Of a stretch of DNA of 31,097 bases, positions 23,378 to 30,039 are shown in pieces. Positions within the stretch are counted from its first letter, which is position 1; each line of letters opens with the position of its first letter. The notes beneath the pieces are model-generated. The model worked only from the letters and a program-made list of their open reading frames with translations. It had not been told where the DNA came from and ran no database searches. A program made the translations under genes and the position numbers. Origin of the DNA: an uncultured Actinomyces sp. GTDB taxonomy: Bacteria > Actinomycetota > Actinomycetes > Actinomycetales > Actinomycetaceae. Where the stretch lies: NCBI GenBank assembly GCA_938028585.1, contig CALIZH010000296.1, positions 1 through 31,097 on the forward strand, read 5' to 3'.

Positions 23378-25486
23378 TTAGTTTGCAGCTTTCATTGCAC
23401 GAAGCTCTTTCTTAAGTTCAGCGAGCTCATCACGTAGGCGAGCAGCAAGCTCAAACTGGAGGTTCTCTGCGGCTTCCATCATTCGAGAACTCAACTCGGC
23501 AATAAGATCCTCAAGGTCATTTTGTGCCATGTTGGCAAGTTCTTCTCGGCTCCTCGGCACATCCTCAATAGCCTCCGAGGCCATCGCATCTGCGCGGATA
23601 TCTGTAGCCGGCCGCTCGCGACGGTATCCGCCTTCGAGGAGCTGCGCAGTATCAACCTCTTCGCGAGCCAGCATGTCGGTGACGTCTGCGATCTTCTTTC
23701 GCAGTGGTTTGGGATCAATCCCGTGCTCACGGTTATAGGTCAGCTGGATCTCACGGCGTCGCTCGGTTTCGTCTATTGCTGCGCGCATCGAGTCAGTGAT
23801 GTTATCGGCGTACATATGCACTTCACCCGAAACATTACGTGCGGCTCGTCCAATAGTCTGAATGAGCGATCGGGTTGAGCGTAGGAATCCTTCTTTATCG
23901 GCATCCAAAATTGACACGAGTGAGACTTCGGGCAGGTCCAACCCCTCACGAAGCAAATTAATACCTACCAAAACATCAAAGACTCCCAGGCGAAGTTCAC
24001 GAAGTAATTCAACACGCCTTAATGTGTCGACATCAGAGTGCAGGTATTCGACCTTCACTACCCTCTCCCCCAAGTAGGTAGTCAGATCTTCAGCCATCTT
24101 CTTGGTGAGAGTTGTGACCAAAACACGCTCGTCACGCTGGGTGCGCTCTTGGATCTGCTCGAGCAAGTCATCAACCTGACCTTGAGTCGGTTTAACAATA
24201 ACTTTGGGATCCACAAGGCCAGTCGGACGAATGATCTGTTCGACTACACCATCAGAACGCTCCAGTTCATACTGCCCGGGAGTTGCCGAAAGATAGACGG
24301 TCTGACCAATACGCTGCGTAAACTCATCCCATTTCAGCGGACGATTATCCATCGCCGAAGGGAGGCGGAAACCATAATCCACCAAAGTGCGCTTTCGAGA
24401 CATGTCACCCTCGAACATTGCCCCAATTTGCGGAACCGTCACGTGGGATTCATCGATCACCAGAACAAAATCATCTGGGAAATAATCGAGCAAAGTATTC
24501 GGAGGTGTGCCCGGGCCACGTCCATCAATATGACGCGAATAGTTCTCGACTCCCGCACACGTGCCTATTTCCTTGAGCATTTCGAGGTCGTAGGTCGTTC
24601 GCATCCGAAGACGCTGAGCCTCAAGCAGTTTTCCTTGGGATTCAAACCACTCAAGGCGTTCTTCGAGTTCTTTCTCGATGGAAGCGATCGCACGTTTCAT
24701 TCGTTCCTCGCCGGCAACATAGTGCGATGCCGGGAAAAGGTAGACATGATCAACTTCCTGGATCACATTCCCCGTCACGGGATGGAGTACTGCCAAGGAA
24801 TCGATTTCATCGCCGAACATTTCAATCCGGATTGCCAGTTCCTCGTACACCGGAATGATCTCGATCGTGTCTCCACGAACCCTAAAGGTTCCGCGGGTAA
24901 ATCCGATATCGTTCCGCGTGTACTGCATACCGATGAAGGCGCGGAGGAGATCATCGCGCTCAATGCACATTCCGCGGCTCAGCTCGATCATCCGTGCAAC
25001 ATACTCTTGAGGCGTACCCAAACCATAGATACATGAAACAGAGGAAACAACGACCGTATCTCGACGCGTTAATAGTGAGTTTGTTGCGCTATGGCGCAGT
25101 CTCTCAACTTCATCGTTAATCGATGAATCCTTCTCAATAAAGGTATCGGTTTGAGGGACGTAGGCTTCGGGCTGGTAGTAGTCGTAATAGGAAACGAAGT
25201 ATTCAACTGCATTATTGGGCAGCAGCTGACGAAACTCCGCTGCTAGCTGCGCTGCCAAAGTTTTATTGGGCTCAAGCACCAAGGCTGGACGTTGAACTTC
25301 TTCGATCAGCCAAGCAGTCGTTGCGCTCTTACCGGTTCCTGTCGCACCGAGAAGAACAATGTCTTGTTCACCCGCGCGCAGGCGTTCTGCAAGCTCATGA
25401 ATCGCCTTCGGCTGATCACCGGATGGCGTGTATTCAGAAATAACCTCGAAGGGGTGTTCCGCACGAATAATAGGACTTTGGCTCAC
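23378..25486 (-). CDS. uvrB: UvrABC system subunit B (damage-verifying helicase)
   Basis: A 702-residue helicase-like subunit that receives lesions from UvrA and recruits UvrC. Walker A GATGTGKS is at 47-54. The DNA-clamping beta-hairpin region YYDYYQPEAYVPQTDTFIEKDSSINDEVERLRH follows, then FVLVIDESHVTVPQI (DEAD-like box). Helicase motifs V-VI are VLVGINLLREGLDLPEVSLVSILDADKEGFLRS and QTIGRAARN. A C-terminal UVR motif (about 659-694, ending in LRDELAELKKELRAM) binds UvrC. The length is normal. It starts at GTG 25486. No LexA box was found upstream, in contrast to uvrA. It is downstream of the GH16 gene after 153 bases. Confidence 0.98.
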   Translation of the reverse strand: MSQSPIIRAEHPFEVISEYTPSGDQPKAIHELAERLRAGEQDIVLLGATGTGKSATTAWLIEEVQRPALVLEPNKTLAAQLAAEFRQLLPNNAVEYFVSYYDYYQPEAYVPQTDTFIEKDSSINDEVERLRHSATNSLLTRRDTVVVSSVSCIYGLGTPQEYVARMIELSRGMCIERDDLLRAFIGMQYTRNDIGFTRGTFRVRGDTIEIIPVYEELAIRIEMFGDEIDSLAVLHPVTGNVIQEVDHVYLFPASHYVAGEERMKRAIASIEKELEERLEWFESQGKLLEAQRLRMRTTYDLEMLKEIGTCAGVENYSRHIDGRGPGTPPNTLLDYFPDDFVLVIDESHVTVPQIGAMFEGDMSRKRTLVDYGFRLPSAMDNRPLKWDEFTQRIGQTVYLSATPGQYELERSDGVVEQIIRPTGLVDPKVIVKPTQGQVDDLLEQIQERTQRDERVLVTTLTKKMAEDLTTYLGERVVKVEYLHSDVDTLRRVELLRELRLGVFDVLVGINLLREGLDLPEVSLVSILDADKEGFLRSTRSLIQTIGRAARNVSGEVHMYADNITDSMRAAIDETERRREIQLTYNREHGIDPKPLRKKIADVTDMLAREEVDTAQLLEGGYRRERPATDIRADAMASEAIEDVPRSREELANMAQNDLEDLIAELSSRMMEAAENLQFELAARLRDELAELKKELRAMKAAN

Positions 25487-25495
25487 ACCTAAACG

Positions 25496-25594
25496 CTACG
25501 TCATTTCAAAGACGAACGCGCCGTGAACGCGTACCTGAGTAGATGTCAGTGGCTCATATTCCTGAGCTCGTACACCTTTCGGGTACACGTCCAC
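25496..25594 (-). CDS. Possible small ORF (32 residues) between the GH16 gene and uvrB
   Basis: An open frame from GTG 25594 to TAG 25496 would encode a 32-residue peptide beginning VDVYPKGVRAQEYEPL. It is in frame with the upstream GH16 gene, beyond its TAA stop, and ends 9 bases before uvrB. It has no good ribosome binding site and no recognised family. It could be chance, a leader peptide coupled to uvrB, or the remnant of a lost gene. An 8-bp long-range inverted repeat (GCGCCGTG/CACGGCGC) flanks most of it. Confidence 0.2.
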   Translation of the reverse strand: MDVYPKGVRAQEYEPLTSTQVRVHGAFVFEMT

Positions 25595-25639
25595 GGCGCT
25601 AATCGCAGTGAAACGCTTGATGTCAAACGGATCTAGTGA

Positions 25640-27415
25640 TTATTCCTTCACACGACGCTGGGAGGCAATCATTGCGACACCGCCAACAGCAAGTGCTCCG
25701 GCGAGAATCAATGACCAGAATGAGCCACCTGTTTGTGCCAAGGCACGAACAATCGCGGGCTTTTGCACGGTTGTCTGTGCGGTCGATGCGGCAGGTGCAG
25801 CATCTCCGACAGTCAGAGTATTACCGACGCTCTCAGCTTCTGGGGCACGATCACGTACCTGGTCCTGCGGATCCTCAGAGATCTGAGACGAGGAATCACT
25901 TGGAACCGCAGACTCCGTAGTGCTAGGCGAAGTCGAAACATCGTTATTCGGAATTGAGACAGCACTGTTTGTCTCCGTTGCTACCGGGCTTGGTTCAGTC
26001 TCAATCGAGCGACGGACTCGCCTGCGGGAATTCGCATTTGAGTCGGCAGTCGGCTTGGGTGCCTCGGTTGTCGCGGGCGGAGCCACAGGCTGAGGTGCAA
26101 CAACATTTGTGTTCGGTACTGGAGTTGTTACAACAGGATCCGGGGTGCTTGCAGTCGGTACAACTGGCTGAGGTACGACAACAGTCGGTTGTGCCGTCGG
26201 CGCTACGGGAGCTTCGGTAGTGGCGCTAGGAACGACCGGTTTTGGCGCAACAACAGGAGCTTCCGGTGTCGGGGTGACAGGGGTCTGACTTGTCGCACTA
26301 GGAGTAACCGGAGACGGAGCCTGAGTAGTTGCCTCCGGAGTCGGTGTCGTCACTTCAGGTGCACTTGTCGTAGGAGTCGGTTCAGGAACAGTGCTCGTTG
26401 CCGGTCCCTTCTTCCATACACGCACGTAATCGACGAGCATGTCAGAACCATTTCCCTTGTACGCATCGATGTACTTGGTTGCATCCGTATAGGTTGTATC
26501 GCCCTTGTCGGAGGCAAGGAACGTTCCGCCAACCATCTGGTTAAGGCGCAAGATCATGCCGTTAGCGTCATTCACGAAGGGATTGCTCCCCTTCACCTTG
26601 TCATAAGTAACGGTATGCGCCTTACGTCCGTCCAGGTAGAAGGTGATTGCACGACCGTTTTTCTCAACACCATATGTATGGAACTGGCTCTGCGATGAGC
26701 CATCACCGCCCAGCTGTCCCTGATGCTGTTCGGTCTTCTGTGGGTTACCAACGCGAGGTGTATGGACGTTCGCTTGGAGGTAGTGCGGATCCCAACCCTT
26801 TGCTTCAACGACATCAATTTCGCCGTGTGCGGGGAAGCTAATTGGATCTGTGCCCGTCATCCAAAATGCGGGCCATGATGCGACTGCTGTGGGAAGCTTG
26901 ATTCGGGCTTCAGCGTAGAAGTCGCCGTAGGCCGCCCACTTCACTCCCTTGTTATCGCGAGTTTGGACCATCGCAGAGGTAAATGGAGCCTTATAAGAAT
27001 CAGTCTTCCCGTTAGTGGTGCGCTTACATTCGCGGTCAACGGTGACCATGGAATGCGTGTTACGATCCCACTTCTGCGTCTTTGGTTCATAACGCGCGGT
27101 CAGGTGAAGAACACCACCTGAAACGCTGACATTTTCCTTGGCGTCAGAGTATTGGGCTTGAGAGTGAGCATTGGGATCGAAGCAACCGAGGGCCAAACCC
27201 CATTTAGAGGTGTCCAGCTCACTACCATTGAACTCGTCCTGGAAGGTCAAGGTGTTGTATCCCAATGCGCGCACTTCATCAGGTCCGGGCACTTCATCGC
27301 CAGCCCACGCAAGCGAGAGACCGCCCAATGTCATTCCTGCACCAAGAGTCAGTGCACCAAGAGTGCGCACTGCCCTACTTCCAACAAAAGTACGCTTCGT
27401 CTTCAACAGCGCCAT
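25640..27415 (-). CDS. Sortase-anchored GH16 beta-glucanase (surface protein)
   Basis: A 591-residue secreted enzyme. A signal peptide (basic N-terminus, hydrophobic 17-36) probably ends at AWA-GDE (cleavage near 38). A glycoside hydrolase family 16 domain spans about 50-337, with SWPAFWM (180-186) and the catalytic signature GEIDVVEAKG (198-207; nucleophile E199, acid/base E204). C78 and C130 may form a disulfide. A Pro/Thr/Val/Ala-rich linker (338-460) contains three imperfect ~25-residue repeats starting at 388, 412 and 438. A basic SRRRVRRS stretch (463-470), a Ser/acid-rich region, the LAQTG sorting signal (559-563), a membrane helix (565-584) and an RRVKE tail follow. Likely substrates are beta-1,3 or mixed glucans. 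GAGGAT lies just upstream of the ATG. Confidence 0.93.
   Translation of the reverse strand: MALLKTKRTFVGSRAVRTLGALTLGAGMTLGGLSLAWAGDEVPGPDEVRALGYNTLTFQDEFNGSELDTSKWGLALGCFDPNAHSQAQYSDAKENVSVSGGVLHLTARYEPKTQKWDRNTHSMVTVDRECKRTTNGKTDSYKAPFTSAMVQTRDNKGVKWAAYGDFYAEARIKLPTAVASWPAFWMTGTDPISFPAHGEIDVVEAKGWDPHYLQANVHTPRVGNPQKTEQHQGQLGGDGSSQSQFHTYGVEKNGRAITFYLDGRKAHTVTYDKVKGSNPFVNDANGMILRLNQMVGGTFLASDKGDTTYTDATKYIDAYKGNGSDMLVDYVRVWKKGPATSTVPEPTPTTSAPEVTTPTPEATTQAPSPVTPSATSQTPVTPTPEAPVVAPKPVVPSATTEAPVAPTAQPTVVVPQPVVPTASTPDPVVTTPVPNTNVVAPQPVAPPATTEAPKPTADSNANSRRRVRRSIETEPSPVATETNSAVSIPNNDVSTSPSTTESAVPSDSSSQISEDPQDQVRDRAPEAESVGNTLTVGDAAPAASTAQTTVQKPAIVRALAQTGGSFWSLILAGALAVGGVAMIASQRRVKE
26036..26404 (-). 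repeat. Degenerate Pro/Thr/Val-rich linker repeats in the GH16 protein
   Basis: This part encodes residues 338-460. Three imperfect units of 23-26 residues start VVAPKPVVP, VVVPQPVVP and VVAPQPVAP. Such wall-spanning linkers hold a catalytic domain away from the peptidoglycan and often vary in repeat number between strains. Confidence 0.7.
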
Positions 27416-27423
27416 TTATCCTC

Positions 27424-27538
27424 ATCTCTGCGGTAAATGTCGGCTGGTCTGTTCGCTATCCGATGCAGAAGCTCTTCGTTGCCCCCACGAGGAAGTCGGC
27501 TATCTCTGCCGCAAGCGGCTTTCACAATATCCGACTTC
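27424..27538 (-). other. Predicted structured leader upstream of the GH16 gene
   Basis: On the minus strand an 8-bp stem GAAGTCGG/CCGACTTC (27531-27538 with 27492-27499) encloses a GCCG-CTTG-CGGC hairpin (27508-27519). Eight bases (GCAGAGAT) repeat inside this element and again close to the start codon (about 27424-27431). The rest of 27416-27689 is without recognisable genes, and I could not assign clear -35/-10 boxes. I could not match the element to a known riboswitch class. Confidence 0.45.
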
Positions 27539-27689
27539 AAGCGTCCCAGTCGCAACCGGTCTAGTTTCTCGTTCACATCAATGTTTACGTATCAAACTGG
27601 TTGTTTCTGGGTGTTTTCCGGGTGATTAATTGAGCGTTACCCGTTGAATTCATGTGAAAGCTGAAGAAATACTGAAGAAGTTTGAACAA

Positions 27690-28361
27690 CTAGTGCACAC
27701 GTGTCAACCAGGACGAATAGAGTTGGTTGGAGACATCGACAAGATCTTCTTGATTCCCATGGTTCTCAACCCAGATACTTGCCAACTTCCTGCGCTCGCT
27801 ATCCGAAATTTGCGAATGTATGCGAGCTCGGGCATCTTCTTCGCTCAGACCTCGAGAAATTAGCCGGCGAACGCGCACTTCCTCTGGCGCACTGACCATA
27901 ATCACCACATCAAAGAGTGATGCATCCTCATAGGTCGTCAAAAGAGGAACATCATACAGCGCGCAACTTCCCTGGGGGGCAGATTTGAGTCGTTCCCAAG
28001 CAAGAGCCGAGATCGCAGGGTGCGTGAGCGAGTTCAACAACAAAGTCGATTCTGGTGAAGAAAAGGCTCTCTGCGCGAGAAGGTAGCGATCCAGTGAGCG
28101 ATCTGGCAGCTTAAGGTCGGTTCCAAAGTTAGCCAGCACGGCCTCGTACACGGGATGGGAAGGCGAAAGAACTTCGCGAGCCAGTTGGTCTGCATCGACG
28201 ACATAGACGCCGAGGCCGCGCAACACGTGAGCAATCGTGGACTTTCCCGCACCGATTCCTCCGCTGAGAGCCAGAAAAAGCGACGGTCCTTGAGTGCGCG
28301 CCTGCGGTATCGGGCGAAGAAGATAAGCGCTCGCGCCTCCGGATTGAATGACAGTCTTCAC
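27690..28361 (-). CDS. coaE: Dephospho-CoA kinase
   Basis: A 223-residue kinase that makes coenzyme A from dephospho-CoA and ATP, the last CoA step. The P-loop LSGGIGAGKST lies at 32-42, followed by GVYVVDADQLAREVL (51-65), the LTHPAI block, and YDVPLLTTYEDASLFDVVIMV. A C-terminal lid helix (RRLISRGLSEEDARARIHSQ) is typical. The start is GTG 28361. About 27 residues precede the usual CoaE N-terminus, and no ribosome binding site is clear. A 20-bp palindrome covers the start codon. rpsA and coaE are neighbours in many actinobacteria; here brnQ is inserted between them on the other strand. Confidence 0.95.
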   Translation of the reverse strand: MKTVIQSGGASAYLLRPIPQARTQGPSLFLALSGGIGAGKSTIAHVLRGLGVYVVDADQLAREVLSPSHPVYEAVLANFGTDLKLPDRSLDRYLLAQRAFSSPESTLLLNSLTHPAISALAWERLKSAPQGSCALYDVPLLTTYEDASLFDVVIMVSAPEEVRVRRLISRGLSEEDARARIHSQISDSERRKLASIWVENHGNQEDLVDVSNQLYSSWLTRVH

Positions 28362-28372
28362 ATCTGAAGACT
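28353..28372. promoter_or_regulatory. 20-bp palindrome over the coaE start codon
   Basis: Perfect 8-bp arms AGTCTTCA and TGAAGACT flank CATC. The coaE GTG (28359-28361) lies inside it. As DNA it could be an operator in the coaE/brnQ divergent region. As RNA it could hide the coaE start. Confidence 0.4.
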
Positions 28373-28435
28373 AGAACAGTGAACACAGCTTGGCACAACA
28401 GGCATGAAGTGAAAGAATCGCGATAGAAATAATTA

Positions 28436-28451
28436 CTTCTACGGCTAGAAG
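28436..28451 (+). other. Hairpin just upstream of the brnQ start
   Basis: Perfect 6-bp arms CTTCTA/TAGAAG with a CGGC loop end 7 bases before the brnQ GTG. The 3' arm contains the only ribosome-binding-like bases (AGAAG), so the hairpin could limit translation. Confidence 0.3.
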
Positions 28452-28458
28452 CAGAATA

Positions 28459-29808
28459 GTGACTCAAACAGCAACAACGCAGACGAAGCGTCCTCAAGGA
28501 ATGGGACTACTGATCGCCACCTCCCTCACCTTGTTCTCAATGTTTTTTGGTGCGGGAAACTTGATCTTCCCGCCCATCATGGGCGCCAATTCCGGATCGA
28601 ACTTTAACCCAGCAATGATCGGTTTCCTGATCGGCGGTGTAGCTCTGCCTGTCATTGCGATTATCGCAATCGCATTATCGGGAACTGATCTACGGGACCT
28701 TTCTGGACGAGGTGGAAAGGCATTCGGAATCACTTTTTCGTGCATGGTCTACCTGTCGATCGGCGCCTTTTACGCACTTCCACGTACGGGGGCTGTTTCC
28801 TTCTCGACTGCTGTTGCACCGATCATTCATTCGACCTCATTTATGAGCTCGATGATTTTTAACGCGTTCTTTTTCGGACTTGCACTTTTCCTTTCCTGGA
28901 ATCCTCGTCAGATCGTCAATCACCTCGGCAAGATCCTGACGCCTGTCCTTCTGGTTCTCCTTGTTCTTTTGGTTTTCCTCTCGCTGGCAAAACTTCCACC
29001 TTCTGAGGTTGCCCCCGTCGGACAGTACGTCCACGCGCCTTTAACTGCTGGCCTCCTTGACGGATATATGACCATGGATTCGATTGCTGCTCTGGCATTC
29101 GGAATTATCGTCGTCGCTTCATTTGATCAAGGAGAAGGGGGAATCAGCGGAGCAAAGCTCATCCGTCGAACCAGCGCGGCAGGCCTTATTGCGGGTATTT
29201 TGCTCGGTTTGGTCTATGTCGGTTTGGGTTTGATTGGACACGTGATTCCCGGCGGACAGAACTACACCGATGGAGCCACACTCCTTGCCGATGCCTCTCA
29301 TATAACAATGGGTACAGCTGGGCAGCTCGTTTTTGGGCTCATTGTGCTTACCGCATGTATGACGACTGCCGTCGGATTACTCGCTGCAACTTCAGAGTTC
29401 TTCGAAAGATTGCTTCCAAAGATCACCTACAAAATGTGGCTCGTCGGCTTTACGATTATCTCCTTCGTGCTGGCATCCTTTGGACTCTCAACGGTTCTTA
29501 AGGTTGCGGTTCCAATCATTACCTTCCTCTACCCCATCGCTATTAGCATCGTCTTCATTACGATCCTGACCCATCCCCTTCACTACTCAATGCAGGTTCG
29601 CTGGACCTTCCGTCTTGGCGTGTGGGTTGCAAGCATCTGGTCACTTCTCACAACAGTGATTTCCTTTGGCACACTGGACTTCATTGCGCCTCTCATGGCT
29701 TGGAGTCCGGGGCAAGACCTTCAAATCGGTTGGATATTACCGACCGTTGTCGCAGCATTGATCGGCTTCATGATCGATCTGATCTTTTCGAAGCGAACCC
29801 ACGTCTAG
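28459..29808 (+). CDS. brnQ: Branched-chain amino acid:cation symporter BrnQ
   Basis: A 449-residue LIVCS-family transporter with about 12 membrane helices, importing leucine, isoleucine and valine with Na+ or H+. Family blocks: LFSMFFGAGNLIFPPIMG near the N-terminus (about 22-39), then FYALPRTGAVSFSTAVAPI, FDQGEGGISGAKLIRRTSAAGLIAGILLGLVYVGLG, and TACMTTAVGLLAATSEFFERLLP. The start is GTG 28459; a second candidate is ATG 28501. The gene is divergent from coaE and convergent with rpsA, and is closed by its own hairpin. No T-box or Lrp-type leader was recognised. Confidence 0.95.
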   Translation: MTQTATTQTKRPQGMGLLIATSLTLFSMFFGAGNLIFPPIMGANSGSNFNPAMIGFLIGGVALPVIAIIAIALSGTDLRDLSGRGGKAFGITFSCMVYLSIGAFYALPRTGAVSFSTAVAPIIHSTSFMSSMIFNAFFFGLALFLSWNPRQIVNHLGKILTPVLLVLLVLLVFLSLAKLPPSEVAPVGQYVHAPLTAGLLDGYMTMDSIAALAFGIIVVASFDQGEGGISGAKLIRRTSAAGLIAGILLGLVYVGLGLIGHVIPGGQNYTDGATLLADASHITMGTAGQLVFGLIVLTACMTTAVGLLAATSEFFERLLPKITYKMWLVGFTIISFVLASFGLSTVLKVAVPIITFLYPIAISIVFITILTHPLHYSMQVRWTFRLGVWVASIWSLLTTVISFGTLDFIAPLMAWSPGQDLQIGWILPTVVAALIGFMIDLIFSKRTHV

Positions 29809-29825
29809 CATCCATTGCTAATGAC

Positions 29826-29855
29826 GATGGCCCGTCTCGATCGAGGCGGGCCATC
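29826..29855 (+). terminator. Terminator-like hairpin after brnQ
   Basis: A 13-bp stem (GATGGCCCGTCTC with GAGGCGGGCCATC, one G-T pair) has a GATC loop 17 bases past the brnQ stop. Only a poor T-run (ACACTT) follows. The next 118 bases (29856-29973) hold nothing I can recognise. Confidence 0.7.
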
Positions 29856-29973
29856 ACACTTAACCTCAATGAGCTGAACCGATGCATTCCTAGGCCTGAG
29901 AGGCACACTCTGGATCCAAATAACTGCTCTATTCGATATTGACTCCGACCCATACCGTCGGCTGAACAACCAT

Positions 29974-30009
29974 AAAAAACTGAGGCCCCGGTTTTCACCG
30001 GGGCCTCAG
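29974..30009 (-). terminator. Strong intrinsic terminator after rpsA
   Basis: A perfect 13-bp stem (CTGAGGCCCCGGT with ACCGGGGCCTCAG, 29980-29992 and 29997-30009) has a 4-base loop and is followed on the minus strand by TTTTTT (29974-29979). This is a textbook factor-independent terminator 30 bases after the rpsA stop. Confidence 0.96.
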
Positions 30010-30039
30010 AACTGACTATGAGCGCTTAGGCGCTGTGAT

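Noticed and set aside
27416..27689. c-di-AMP (ydaO) or c-di-GMP (GEMM) riboswitch before the wall glucanase
   Set aside because: A few words such as GGGACGC are shared, but the ordered conserved core of either class is missing.
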